A DNA stretch of 64,000 nucleotides from Pseudomonas putida (GTDB lineage: Bacteria; Pseudomonadota; Gammaproteobacteria; Pseudomonadales; Pseudomonadaceae): assembly GCA_041879295.1 (NCBI GenBank), contig CP047152.1, positions 3,105,501-3,169,500 of the forward strand, given 5' to 3'. Below the pieces are notes generated by a model. The model was not told where the DNA came from. It saw only the letters and a list, made by a program, of their open reading frames with translations, and made no database searches. This document shows, one piece after another, positions 23,616 to 33,030 of the stretch. The translations under genes were made by a program, and so were the position numbers. The first letter of the stretch is position 1; every line of letters starts with the position of its first letter.

Positions 23616-25442
23616 TCATTCGTCCACACGGACTTCTCGGAACATGCCCATTTCCATGTGGAGCAGTAGGTGGCAGTGATAGGCCCAACGACCTAATGCA
23701 TCCGCAGTTACGCGATAACTTCGTTTAGAGCCAGGCGGCATGTCGATGGTGTGTTTTCGAACCATGAAATTACCGTTCTCGTCTTCCAGATCACTCCACA
23801 TGCCATGGAGGTGAATTGGATGCGTCATCATGGTGTCGTTGACCAAGGTGATGCGAAGACGCTCGCCATATTTGAGACGCAGCGGTTCGGCATCTGAAAA
23901 TTTGATTCCGTCAAAGGACCAGGAGAATTTTTCCATGTGACCAGTGAGATGAAGCTCGATTGTTCTACCTGGATCGCGGCCGTCGGGATCAACGAACGTG
24001 CTTCGCAGATCTGCGTAGGTAAGGACACGACGCCCGTTGTTCCGCAGTCCGATTCCTGGATCGTTCAACTTAGGTGTTGGCGACATCGTTTGCATGTCGA
24101 CCAATGGATTATTGGTCTCCGACGCAGGGTGAACCTGCATGGCGCCGCCCATCCCAGCCATCTTGCTGTGATCCATGCCAGCCATGCTGCCCTGGTCCAT
24201 CCCGGCCATCTTGCTGTGGTCCATGCCAGCCATGCTGTCCTGGCCCATCCCGGCCATCTTGCTATGGTCCATGCCGGCCATGCCGGCCATGCTTCCATGG
24301 TCCATCCCACCCATACTGCCGTGATCCATGCCCATATCGCTCATCGAGATTAAAGGGCGTGGATCAACGGCTGGTACTGGTGCTTGCATACCTTCGCGCA
24401 CGGCCAGGGTGCCTCTGGAGTAACCAGTACGATCCATGGATTGCGCAAAAATGGTGTAAGCCTGTGCATCGTCTGGTTCGACGATGACATCGAAAGTTTC
24501 GGCTACTGCAATTCTGAATTCATCCACGTTCACCGGCTTGACATGCTGGCCATCGGCTGCAACTACAGTCATTTTCAAACCAGGGATCCGGACATCGAAG
24601 TACGTCATGGCGGATGCGTTGATGAAGCGCAGACGAATCTTTTCGCCCGGCTGGAAGATGCCCGTCCAGTTACCGTCCGGAGCCTGGCCATTCATGAGAT
24701 AGGTGTAGGTATAGCCACTAACGTCGGCCAAATCAGTGGGGCTCATTTTCATCTCAGCCCACATTTTCCGATCCGCTACTGCTGCTGACCAACCCATCTC
24801 ACTGACGTCATTGACGAAGTCGCCAACCGTCCGCTTATGGAAGTTGTAGTAGTCCGACTGCTTTTTGAGCTTGGACAGTACTCTGGCAGGGTCCTCGTCC
24901 GTCCAATCGCTGAGCAGCACGACGTAGTCTCGCTCGTAGGTGAACGGCTCGGGCTCCTTCGCATCGATGACCAATGCGCCGTACACTCCGATCTGCTCCT
25001 GAAGACCAGAATGGCTGTGGTACCAGTAGGTACCGTTCTGATGGACCTTGAACTTGTACTCATACATGCCATCGGGTGCGATGCCATGGAAACTTAGGCC
25101 TGGGACACCATCCATGTTTGCCGGCAGAATGATGCCGTGCCAATGGATAGATGTGTCCTGCTGCAAACGGTTTCGAACCCTAAGGGTGACAGTGTCACCT
25201 TCGCGCCAACGAAGAATGGGACCGGGCAGTGAGCCGTTGATCGCCATTGCCGTGCGAGCAGCTCCGGTAATATTGACTGGCAGCTCACCGATATACAGAT
25301 CAAAATCGTTCCCTGTCAGCACGTTAGCTTGGCCAGGGCTGGTCACGGCCCACACCGGCGTGCGCCACATGCCCAATCCACCCAATAATCCAGTGGCGGC
25401 CAAGCCTTTAACGAAGGATCGTCTCGTGGTTTTGCTTTGCAT
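23616..25442 (-). CDS. copA: CopA multicopper oxidase
   Basis: A 608-residue periplasmic oxidase exported by Tat (TTRRSFVKGLAATGLL at 5-20). Copper-site motifs run IHWHG near 97, YWYHSHSG near 143, HPIHLHG near 547 and YHCHLLLHMEMGM near 594, giving one type-1 and a trinuclear centre. A Met-rich insert of MDHSKMAGM-like repeats at about 367-437 matches classical CopA and binds extra copper. It oxidises Cu(I) to less toxic Cu(II). A CopR box lies 160 nt upstream at 25603. Confidence 0.96.
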   Translation of the reverse strand: MQSKTTRRSFVKGLAATGLLGGLGMWRTPVWAVTSPGQANVLTGNDFDLYIGELPVNITGAARTAMAINGSLPGPILRWREGDTVTLRVRNRLQQDTSIHWHGIILPANMDGVPGLSFHGIAPDGMYEYKFKVHQNGTYWYHSHSGLQEQIGVYGALVIDAKEPEPFTYERDYVVLLSDWTDEDPARVLSKLKKQSDYYNFHKRTVGDFVNDVSEMGWSAAVADRKMWAEMKMSPTDLADVSGYTYTYLMNGQAPDGNWTGIFQPGEKIRLRFINASAMTYFDVRIPGLKMTVVAADGQHVKPVNVDEFRIAVAETFDVIVEPDDAQAYTIFAQSMDRTGYSRGTLAVREGMQAPVPAVDPRPLISMSDMGMDHGSMGGMDHGSMAGMAGMDHSKMAGMGQDSMAGMDHSKMAGMDQGSMAGMDHSKMAGMGGAMQVHPASETNNPLVDMQTMSPTPKLNDPGIGLRNNGRRVLTYADLRSTFVDPDGRDPGRTIELHLTGHMEKFSWSFDGIKFSDAEPLRLKYGERLRITLVNDTMMTHPIHLHGMWSDLEDENGNFMVRKHTIDMPPGSKRSYRVTADALGRWAYHCHLLLHMEMGMFREVRVDE

Positions 25443-25602
25443 GCCGTAGTGTCCAGTGAGTCAGGTAATTCGCTGATATCCGGGCCTGCGCGAAGCCGCA
25501 GCACCCCGTTTCCTTAGAATTCCCGCAAGCTTTGTGAATTTCATACACAAGATGCGGCGGGAACGAGCACTCTGAAGCTGCCACACAAAAGATTCGTGAG
25601 TG

Positions 25603-25618
25603 ATTACATTTCTGTAAG
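25603..25618 (-). promoter_or_regulatory. CopR box upstream of copA
   Basis: ATTACATTTCTGTAAG matches ATTACANNTNTGTAAT at nearly all dyad positions. It lies between the ptrA-like stop and copA. Confidence 0.7.
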
Positions 25619-25624
25619 CTCGAC

Positions 25625-25822
25625 TCAGCAATTCTCGTGTTTGGTCTCTCGGTGCTTAGCAGCAACTGGGACGGTGTCCTTCTTCTGCTGCGCGATCTGA
25701 TAGGCCTGCATAGACGATTGGCGAGCTGTCTCCATCCTTGCAAAAGTGCGGTCGGCACCACCTTCAGCTAGGGCAACGCCAGCCAAACCAAAAGTGATCA
25801 TCATCACAAGCGCTTTCACCAT
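25625..25822 (-). CDS. PtrA-like small copper-induced protein
   Basis: ATG 25822 has AGGA 6 nt upstream, giving a 65-residue protein. A signal peptide (MVKALVMMITFGLAGVALA) is followed by EGGADRTFARMETARQSSMQAYQ and a Lys/His-rich end with one Cys. It resembles PtrA of P. aeruginosa, a copper-induced periplasmic protein. It precedes copA, with CopR boxes on both sides. Confidence 0.75.
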   Translation of the reverse strand: MVKALVMMITFGLAGVALAEGGADRTFARMETARQSSMQAYQIAQQKKDTVPVAAKHRETKHENC

Positions 25823-25918
25823 GTTCATTCCTAGTCTCTCTGCAGTCAGTTGGAGGCCCATTGGGTAGGCTTGGAGTCAACAATAGCCCCGCCTCGCTTT
25901 CAGGTAGCTGAGCTCGAC

Positions 25919-25934
25919 GTTACAGATCTGTCAG
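25919..25934 (-). promoter_or_regulatory. CopR box upstream of the ptrA-like gene
   Basis: GTTACAGATCTGTCAG, a close variant of ATTACANNTNTGTAAT, 97 nt before the ptrA-like start. Confidence 0.6.
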
Positions 25935-26011
25935 CTTCTAGGGTCCAAGGAACCTCATCTGTTCCGGACCTTTCGAGAGGCTGACCAAGGAAAACTGCAG
26001 CCACGCGTCAC

Positions 26012-27931
26012 ATCGAGTAGGAGGCGGCTTCACAGCCGCCGTCCTCTCACACCACCGTGCGTACGGTTCCGTACACGGCGGTTCAGGTTATACGGCTAAG
26101 CCGGTTTATCGTATCCAGTATCGAGACCAGTCCGAACCTATCCCATAGCCTCTTCGGTAGCGCCTGATTCACATGAGATGCTCCCGAGTTCCACCACGGG
26201 CCTCGGCCATTAAAGGCCGATTTACAGGCACGTTCTTCGCTCAGGCCCAGGCGCATCAGGTTGCGCGCCCTCGTTGAGGGCCGTTTCCATTGACGCCAGA
26301 TGACGCAGCGAAGTTTATGCCTGACCCAACCATCCAATTTCTCAAGTGGGCGTTTGCTCTGGCTGAGCTTGAAGTAGCCAGCCCAGCCTCGCAGGACAGG
26401 GTTGATTCGCTCAATGACAGTCGCCACTTTGCGGGCCCTTACACTGCGTAGCAATATTCTGAGTCGGTCGCGTAAGCGCCCCAGGCTCATCGTTGCCACA
26501 CGCAGCCTTGGTTGCTGGTGCCTGCTCATCCCGTAACCCAAGTAGTCACACTTCCAAGCCCCTGCTACTTGGCTCTTCTTCCGGTTCACCGTCAGTTTCA
26601 AACGATGGCACAGGAAGCGCTCGATACTGGCCAACACCCGCTCGCCCGCCCGAGGACTGCGCACATAAATGTTCGCATCATCGGCGTAGCGCACGAAGCG
26701 ATGACCCCGCCGTTCCAATTCGCGGTCGAGCTCATCCAGAAGGATATTCGACAGCAACGGCGAGAGTGGGCCGCCTTGCGGTGTCCCCTCTTGCCGTTGG
26801 CTGACGATACCGCCCGACATGGCCCCAGCTTCAAGGTAGCGGCGGATGAGCCTAAGCACTCGCTTGTCTTCGACGCGACGCTGCAAGCAGGCCATCAGGA
26901 TGTCGTGGTTGACCCGATCAAAGAACTTTTCCAGATCAAGCTCCACGCACCAGCGATGCCCCGCCGCCACATGGGAGCGGGCCAGTTCAACGGCTTGGTG
27001 AGCGCTTTTGCCCGGACGAAAACCGTAGCTGTAGTCCGAAAACAGCGGATCGAAGAGTAGCGTGAGTTGTTGCTGTAATGCTTGCTGGATCAGGCGATCC
27101 ACGACGGTGGGGATTCCCAGTTGCCGTGTGCCGCCCTGCGGCTTGGGAATTTCAACCGCTCGCACTGCTTGGGGATGGTATTCACCGGCCAGCAACCTGG
27201 CCTTGAGGGTTGGCCAATACTGTTTCACGTAGCCCGCCAAGTCAGCGACCGTCATGCCATCGGCACCCGGAGCCCCCTTGTTGCTAACCACGCGTTGATA
27301 CGCACGCCTGAGGTTGGCCGGTGCAAGCACCCGCTCCATCAGCGTGTCCGGCTCCGCGTTCGTCCACGTCGCTGACGCCGCCGGCACCTTTGCACTGTCA
27401 GGCATCACCCTCGGCTTCTGGCCGGGATTCGGAGTGACAGATTCCGTTGTAGGAAATTTCTGCATTACGGCTACCAACGAGACAGTGACGCCTACTGGCG
27501 GCATAACCTGTTCGGCCCTTGGTGGCGCGGTTAACCGCCACTTACTACGGCCTCGGCTGACTTCTGCACGCTCGTCCCGTCGCCTCTCGACGCTCGGTAG
27601 CACAGTGGCAAACGTGCAGATCTCCCAGGGTAATTCGCGTGACCTTCCTGCTTATGCCTGTCGGATTTACGTCACAGCGTCCCGTGCAAGTACTGGGCTT
27701 TGACGATTTGGGCCGCCTCACCCCGCTGTGCCGCCTCTATCCGCTTCCTGTTCGTCAGGCCAGCAGTTTGCCTCGGGCTTCCTTCAGATTCGCGGTCGCC
27801 CACGACACCCTTGCCTCTGGCTAACACTTCCCCTTGCCGGGTGTGTAGAGGACTTTCACCTCCAAGTCACCCGCTTTGGCCACCACAACCAAGCGGGTTG
27901 CGCTACGCGCAACGCGCCATGCCTGGCGCAC
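26012..27931 (-). mobile_element. group II intron, copy 1
   Basis: On the minus strand the element starts GTGCGCC at 27931 (the GUGYG rule) and ends CTACTCGAT at 26012 (the AY rule). Domain V-like pairing CCGCCGTGTACG / CGTACGCACGGTGG lies near 26050-26082 and domain VI follows. The maturase gene is within domain IV. The next intron copy ends at 27932 with no spacer, so the two form a head-to-tail tandem. Confidence 0.9.
26083..27405 (-). CDS. ltrA: group II intron reverse transcriptase/maturase, copy 1
   Basis: Reverse transcriptase domains run GAPGADGMTV, QLGIPTVVDRLIQQAL, SYGFRPGKSAH and the catalytic FVRYADDANIYV, then a maturase X domain. No HNH endonuclease domain follows, as in class C and some other bacterial lineages. 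The frame is open to 27603. I start at ATG 27405 because seven of the eight differences between the two intron copies fall in 27397-27451, nearly all upstream of this ATG, which suggests that stretch is not constrained as protein. Confidence 0.88.
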   Translation of the reverse strand: MPDSAKVPAASATWTNAEPDTLMERVLAPANLRRAYQRVVSNKGAPGADGMTVADLAGYVKQYWPTLKARLLAGEYHPQAVRAVEIPKPQGGTRQLGIPTVVDRLIQQALQQQLTLLFDPLFSDYSYGFRPGKSAHQAVELARSHVAAGHRWCVELDLEKFFDRVNHDILMACLQRRVEDKRVLRLIRRYLEAGAMSGGIVSQRQEGTPQGGPLSPLLSNILLDELDRELERRGHRFVRYADDANIYVRSPRAGERVLASIERFLCHRLKLTVNRKKSQVAGAWKCDYLGYGMSRHQQPRLRVATMSLGRLRDRLRILLRSVRARKVATVIERINPVLRGWAGYFKLSQSKRPLEKLDGWVRHKLRCVIWRQWKRPSTRARNLMRLGLSEERACKSAFNGRGPWWNSGASHVNQALPKRLWDRFGLVSILDTINRLSRIT

Positions 27932-29851
27932 ATCGAGTAGGAGGCGGCTTCACAGCCGCCGTCCTCTCACACCACCGTGCGTACGGTTCCGTACACGGCG
28001 GTTCAGGTTATACGGCTAAGCCGGTTTATCGTATCCAGTATCGAGACCAGTCCGAACCTATCCCATAGCCTCTTCGGTAGCGCCTGATTCACATGAGATG
28101 CTCCCGAGTTCCACCACGGGCCTCGGCCATTAAAGGCCGATTTACAGGCACGTTCTTCGCTCAGGCCCAGGCGCATCAGGTTGCGCGCCCTCGTTGAGGG
28201 CCGTTTCCATTGACGCCAGATGACGCAGCGAAGTTTATGCCTGACCCAACCATCCAATTTCTCAAGTGGGCGTTTGCTCTGGCTGAGCTTGAAGTAGCCA
28301 GCCCAGCCTCGTAGGACAGGGTTGATTCGCTCAATGACAGTCGCCACTTTGCGGGCCCTTACACTGCGTAGCAATATTCTGAGTCGGTCGCGTAAGCGCC
28401 CCAGGCTCATCGTTGCCACACGCAGCCTTGGTTGCTGGTGCCTGCTCATCCCGTAACCCAAGTAGTCACACTTCCAAGCCCCTGCTACTTGGCTCTTCTT
28501 CCGGTTCACCGTCAGTTTCAAACGATGGCACAGGAAGCGCTCGATACTGGCCAACACCCGCTCGCCCGCCCGAGGACTGCGCACATAAATGTTCGCATCA
28601 TCGGCGTAGCGCACGAAGCGATGACCCCGCCGTTCCAATTCGCGGTCGAGCTCATCCAGAAGGATATTCGACAGCAACGGCGAGAGTGGGCCGCCTTGCG
28701 GTGTCCCCTCTTGCCGTTGGCTGACGATACCGCCCGACATGGCCCCAGCTTCAAGGTAGCGGCGGATGAGCCTAAGCACTCGCTTGTCTTCGACGCGACG
28801 CTGCAAGCAGGCCATCAGGATGTCGTGGTTGACCCGATCAAAGAACTTTTCCAGATCAAGCTCCACGCACCAGCGATGCCCCGCCGCCACATGGGAGCGG
28901 GCCAGTTCAACGGCTTGGTGAGCGCTTTTGCCCGGACGAAAACCGTAGCTGTAGTCCGAAAACAGCGGATCGAAGAGTAGCGTGAGTTGTTGCTGTAATG
29001 CTTGCTGGATCAGGCGATCCACGACGGTGGGGATTCCCAGTTGCCGTGTGCCGCCCTGCGGCTTGGGAATTTCAACCGCTCGCACTGCTTGGGGATGGTA
29101 TTCACCGGCCAGCAACCTGGCCTTGAGGGTTGGCCAATACTGTTTCACGTAGCCCGCCAAGTCAGCGACCGTCATGCCATCGGCACCCGGAGCCCCCTTG
29201 TTGCTAACCACGCGTTGATACGCACGCCTGAGGTTGGCCGGTGCAAGCACCCGCTCCATCAGCGTGTCCGGCTCCGCGTTCGTCCACGTCGCTGACGCCG
29301 CCGGCACCTTTGCACTATCAGGCATCATCCTCGGCTTCTGGCCGGGACTCGGGGTGACAGTTTCCGTTATGGGAAATTTCTGCATTACGGCTACCAACGA
29401 GACAGTGACGCCTACTGGCGGCATAACCTGTTCGGCCCTTGGTGGCGCGGTTAACCGCCACTTACTACGGCCTCGGCTGACTTCTGCACGCTCGTCCCGT
29501 CGCCTCTCGACGCTCGGTAGCACAGTGGCAAACGTGCAGATCTCCCAGGGTAATTCGCGTGACCTTCCTGCTTATGCCTGTCGGATTTACGTCACAGCGT
29601 CCCGTGCAAGTACTGGGCTTTGACGATTTGGGCCGCCTCACCCCGCTGTGCCGCCTCTATCCGCTTCCTGTTCGTCAGGCCAGCAGTTTGCCTCGGGCTT
29701 CCTTCAGATTCGCGGTCGCCCACGACACCCTTGCCTCTGGCTAACACTTCCCCTTGCCGGGTGTGTAGAGGACTTTCACCTCCAAGTCACCCGCTTTGGC
29801 CACCACAACCAAGCGGGTTGCGCTACGCGCAACGCGCCATGCCTGGCGCAC
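27932..29851 (-). mobile_element. group II intron, copy 2
   Basis: It is identical to copy 1 except for eight substitutions I can count and the same length, 1920 bp. Its 5' end GTGCGCC (29851) sits two nt after the T tract of a rho-independent terminator on the same strand. That is the classic target of class C introns. Confidence 0.9.
28003..29325 (-). CDS. ltrA: group II intron reverse transcriptase/maturase, copy 2
   Basis: It is the same protein as copy 1 within the conserved part (residues from MPDSAKVP onward). The YADD box, the X domain and the absence of an endonuclease domain are shared. The long frame to 29523 differs from copy 1 only in the segment before the chosen start. Either protein could serve both introns. 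Confidence 0.88.
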   Translation of the reverse strand: MPDSAKVPAASATWTNAEPDTLMERVLAPANLRRAYQRVVSNKGAPGADGMTVADLAGYVKQYWPTLKARLLAGEYHPQAVRAVEIPKPQGGTRQLGIPTVVDRLIQQALQQQLTLLFDPLFSDYSYGFRPGKSAHQAVELARSHVAAGHRWCVELDLEKFFDRVNHDILMACLQRRVEDKRVLRLIRRYLEAGAMSGGIVSQRQEGTPQGGPLSPLLSNILLDELDRELERRGHRFVRYADDANIYVRSPRAGERVLASIERFLCHRLKLTVNRKKSQVAGAWKCDYLGYGMSRHQQPRLRVATMSLGRLRDRLRILLRSVRARKVATVIERINPVLRGWAGYFKLSQSKRPLEKLDGWVRHKLRCVIWRQWKRPSTRARNLMRLGLSEERACKSAFNGRGPWWNSGASHVNQALPKRLWDRFGLVSILDTINRLSRIT

Positions 29852-29853
29852 CC

Positions 29854-29879
29854 AAAAAAACGGCGCCGGTTGGGCGCCG
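29854..29879 (-). terminator. terminator used as intron target
   Basis: On the minus strand CGGCGCC-CAACC-GGCGCCG is followed by seven Ts. It ends the PtrA-like gene at 29920, and the intron begins 2 nt further on. Confidence 0.9.
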
Positions 29880-29919
29880 CAAGGCCAAGGAGCACTGGGG
29901 AACGGCCACGAAGAATGGA

Positions 29920-30279
29920 TTATGGATGACATTCCTTGTCCGCCATCATGAGCTGGTGTTCACGCACCATCTGCCCAAGGACGTCATCTACCATCTTGTC
30001 GTGTTTCTCCATCCACACGAGATGCTCATCCTTTGACATGCCGGCTTTGGGGTGGTCTTGATGCAATTGGCTCATCAAATCCTGAAGCATAGACATGTGT
30101 TCTTTCATATGAACGTGCCGTTGGCTGGGGTCGGCTTTCTCCGCCTTGATCAACACAGCTTCGGCCTTGTCTCGAAGTGACTGAATTCTTTCAAGCGCGC
30201 GGTCGCTTCCACCTTCAGCAAACGCAGCTGACGATATCAGCATAGCTGTAGCAAGAATCATGGGTTTGAGCGATTTCAC
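29920..30279 (-). CDS. PtrA-like periplasmic helical protein
   Basis: A 119-residue exported protein. The signal peptide MKSLKPMILATAMLISSAAF is followed by AEGGSDRALERIQSLRDKAE, the third EGGxDR start in this window. The rest is helical and rich in Met and His (HVHMKEHMSMLQDLMSQLHQ, HDKMVDDVL, HQLMM), ending in a single Cys, suited to copper binding. It is divergent from copR, with a CopR box in the shared upstream region. Confidence 0.75.
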   Translation of the reverse strand: MKSLKPMILATAMLISSAAFAEGGSDRALERIQSLRDKAEAVLIKAEKADPSQRHVHMKEHMSMLQDLMSQLHQDHPKAGMSKDEHLVWMEKHDKMVDDVLGQMVREHQLMMADKECHP

Positions 30280-30399
30280 AGGACGATCTCCATCAGGTTG
30301 TCAGGGTCACTGCTACCGCTAAATGACAGACAGGATCGATTGAAATGCCTGTCATGAATGACCGTAGACGGGGCTGCCTGACAGCGGCCTGATGCCTAA

Positions 30400-30415
30400 A
30401 TTACTTTTGCGTCAG
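30400..30415. promoter_or_regulatory. CopR box between divergent genes
   Basis: ATTACTTTTGCGTCAG, a variant of the box, 62 nt before copR and 121 nt before the minus-strand gene. Additional TGACAG/CTGTCA repeats lie at 30325-30356. Confidence 0.5.
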
Positions 30416-30476
30416 GTTCTGGTTAGGTGGTGTTTTTCCTGCAAACTGGGCATGTACACCTTTGGGGTTGGAGCAC

Positions 30477-31154
30477 ATGAAATTACTCGTAGCTGAGGAT
30501 GAGCCGAAAACGGGAGCCTACTTGCAGCAGGGCCTGGCAGAGGCAGGTTTCACCGTTGACCGAGTCCTCTCGGGTACCGACGCACTTCAAAATGCACTGA
30601 GTGAGAGCTACGACCTGTTGATCCTCGACGTCATGATGCCGGGCTTGGACGGGTGGGAAGTCCTGCGGATGGTTCGTGCTGCAGGTAAGGACGTCCCGGT
30701 CTTGTTCCTGACCGCTCGGGATGGCGTGGATGATCGAGTGAAAGGCCTTGAGCTGGGCGCCGATGACTATCTGATCAAGCCCTTCGCCTTCTCTGAATTG
30801 CTAGCTCGGGTACGAACATTACTACGCCGTGGAACCAGTGCCTCAGCCCAAACCACCATGAAGATGGCAGACCTTGAGGTAGACCTGCTCAAGCGCAGAG
30901 CCACCCGAAGCGGCAAGCGAATCGATCTGACTGCCAAAGAATTCTCTCTTCTTGAGCTGCTGATGCGCCGACGCGGCGAAGTGCTGCCCAAGTCCTTGAT
31001 TGCTTCCCAGGTTTGGGACATGAACTTCGACAGCGACACGAACGTGATTGAAGTAGCAATCCGCCGCCTACGTGCAAAGATCGATGACGATTTCGCTCAA
31101 AAGCTCATTCATACCGCTCGTGGAATGGGTTACATGATGGATGAGCCGGAGTGA
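30477..31154 (+). CDS. copR: copper response regulator CopR/CusR
   Basis: A 225-residue OmpR-type regulator. The receiver has Asp8, phospho-acceptor Asp in [10 protein letters not shown] (about 51) and Lys in [10 protein letters not shown]. The DNA-binding winged helix is at the C-terminus ([19 protein letters not shown] end). ATG 30477 has GGAG just upstream. Its stop overlaps the copS start (GTGATG). It probably binds the four CopR boxes in this window and so coordinates the cop and cus operons. Confidence 0.92.
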   Translation: MKLLVAEDEPKTGAYLQQGLAEAGFTVDRVLSGTDALQNALSESYDLLILDVMMPGLDGWEVLRMVRAAGKDVPVLFLTARDGVDDRVKGLELGADDYLIKPFAFSELLARVRTLLRRGTSASAQTTMKMADLEVDLLKRRATRSGKRIDLTAKEFSLLELLMRRRGEVLPKSLIASQVWDMNFDSDTNVIEVAIRRLRAKIDDDFAQKLIHTARGMGYMMDEPE

Positions 31155-32560
31155 TGTTATCCCAGTCCTCGCTGGTCAAGCGTCTGACCCTCATGATTAT
31201 GTTCGCGGTCATTTCGGTACTGGTGGTCGCAGGCATCAGCGTCAACATGTTAAGCCAGCATCACTTCCGCATGCTTGATGAGCAGGCACTGTCCGAGAAA
31301 CTGGAGTCGACAAGGCACATCCTGTCAATTCAAACACCAGGGACGAGGCCAGAGGAGCTGCGGGAACAACTGCGCGCGCTGCTGGGTGCGCACCAAGATC
31401 TGACGGCGGAAATTCTCACCTCGGATGGCTGCGTACTTTTCTCAGATCTCAAAACCACCCTAATCCCCGACCGATACAAGGTGGCGGGAAAGGACAATAT
31501 GTGGGAGTGGCAAGACAGTTCCCATAATTTCCGTGGTGTAACCTCTCGCGTTCAGATCCAAGGCGATCCAGCCCTGGGTACCGTCATGCTGATGCTGGAT
31601 GTCACTAGCCATGCTCACTTCTTTGAAACGCTGCAACGGTGGTTCAGTATCGGCTTGGTCATTAGCGCATTGGTCAGCGCGGCATTGGGGTGGGTGGTTG
31701 CAAAAAGTGGCTTGCGTCCCGTGGAGCAGATAACAAAGGTTGCGACGTCCATGTCCGCGAGATCACTCCAAGAGCGCATCCCTTTGGAGCCTGTGCCCCT
31801 TGAACTTCAGGAAATGATCTTGTCTTTCAACGGGATGCTTGCACGTCTGGAAGACGCATTCATTCGTCTATCCAATTTTTCGGCCGATATCGCACATGAG
31901 CTAAGAACGCCAGTGAGTAATTTACTGACGCACACCGAGGTAGTGCTTACCAAAAAACGTGATGTGGTGGCGTACGAGGAGAACCTGTACTCGAATCTAG
32001 AGGAACTGAAGCGAATGTCTCGAATGATCGATGACATGCTTTTCCTCGCCAAAGCCGACAATGGCCTCATCATTCCTGAGCAAGTTGATATCAAACTCGA
32101 AAAGCTAGTGGCTAAGCTCTTCGACTACTACCAATTGGTGGCTGAGGATCGGGGTATACAGCTAAACCTCCGAGGAGAGGGGGTTGTCTCTGGGGACACA
32201 CTCATGATCGACCGTGCCCTTTCCAACATCTTGTCGAACGCTATGCGGTACACCCCTGAAGGAAGCTCAATCTCAGTAGAGATCCAGGAAACCGCTGACA
32301 CCGTGACCCTCACTACTCGAAATGGGGGGGGGCCAATTGCTCCAGAGCATGCCAAGAAAATCTTTGACCGCTTCTACAGGGCCGATCCGGCAAGACGGGA
32401 AGGGGGGCCCAGCAATGCCGGACTCGGCCTTGCGATAACCCGTTCCATTGTCGAAGCACACAACGGACGGATATGGTGCGCTTCGGAGGACGGTGAGACT
32501 GCATTCCACATTGCATTTCCTACCAGGACGCGGCCGATGAATGATCGTGCCCAGCATTAA
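31154..32560 (+). CDS. copS: copper sensor histidine kinase CopS/CusS
   Basis: A 468-residue kinase with two transmembrane helices (about 12-32 and 160-180) bounding a periplasmic sensor loop. Then a HAMP linker, the phospho-acceptor in FSADIAHELRTPVSNLL and the ATPase N box (ALSNILSNAMRYTPEG) with G boxes. The start overlaps copR. The periplasmic loop is modest in size, as in CusS, which senses Cu(I)/Ag(I) there. Confidence 0.92.
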   Translation: MLSQSSLVKRLTLMIMFAVISVLVVAGISVNMLSQHHFRMLDEQALSEKLESTRHILSIQTPGTRPEELREQLRALLGAHQDLTAEILTSDGCVLFSDLKTTLIPDRYKVAGKDNMWEWQDSSHNFRGVTSRVQIQGDPALGTVMLMLDVTSHAHFFETLQRWFSIGLVISALVSAALGWVVAKSGLRPVEQITKVATSMSARSLQERIPLEPVPLELQEMILSFNGMLARLEDAFIRLSNFSADIAHELRTPVSNLLTHTEVVLTKKRDVVAYEENLYSNLEELKRMSRMIDDMLFLAKADNGLIIPEQVDIKLEKLVAKLFDYYQLVAEDRGIQLNLRGEGVVSGDTLMIDRALSNILSNAMRYTPEGSSISVEIQETADTVTLTTRNGGGPIAPEHAKKIFDRFYRADPARREGGPSNAGLGLAITRSIVEAHNGRIWCASEDGETAFHIAFPTRTRPMNDRAQH

Positions 32561-32596
32561 TGCCGGGCTAATCGATTTAACCTACACTCGATCACT

Positions 32597-32947
32597 ATGA
32601 TCCGCTTTGTACGACTGCTCACCATCCTGCTGCTCGTTCTATCGCTTCCCCTCAACGGGATGGCGGGAATTGACTCGCCCATCGAGCCCTGCCCAATGCA
32701 GGAGATGGACATGGAAATGATGGCGGGCATGGAGCACGACTGTTGTCAGGACCAGGACCAAGGGAAGTCTTCCCAGCACGCCTCCAAAGCTTGCAAAGTC
32801 GGCCAAGAATGTAGAACCGCGAGCACACTCCAAGTCCGCTTGCTCGAACCCCAGCTGACCTTCTCTACTGCGCCCCCTGCGGATGCTTATGCCGTAAGCC
32901 TGGTAACTCGAGCGCCGCCAGATCACTGGCGTCCTCCGCGCGCCTGA
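32597..32947 (+). CDS. Cys/Met/His-containing exported small protein
   Basis: A 116-residue protein with a signal peptide (MIRFVRLLTILLLVLSLPLN). A short metal-ligand-rich patch follows (CPMQEMDMEMMAGMEHDCCQ at about 32-51), then a variable tail with two more Cys. Similar small proteins often precede RND metal exporter genes in Pseudomonas. It could bind copper or silver in the periplasm. It is not a recognised family to me. Confidence 0.65.
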   Translation: MIRFVRLLTILLLVLSLPLNGMAGIDSPIEPCPMQEMDMEMMAGMEHDCCQDQDQGKSSQHASKACKVGQECRTASTLQVRLLEPQLTFSTAPPADAYAVSLVTRAPPDHWRPPRA

Positions 32948-33030
32948 TTCCTTCGTTAACCTCACACCCGTTGTTCTGCCTTGGCGGCCGAACGATGGCA
33001 TGCGCCTGTGCGCTGGTTTTTCGAGGAATC

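Noticed and set aside
26493..27703. Plus-strand frames across the group II introns (repeated at 28413-29623)
   Set aside because: They are antisense shadows of the maturase and intron RNA. They duplicate only because the introns do.
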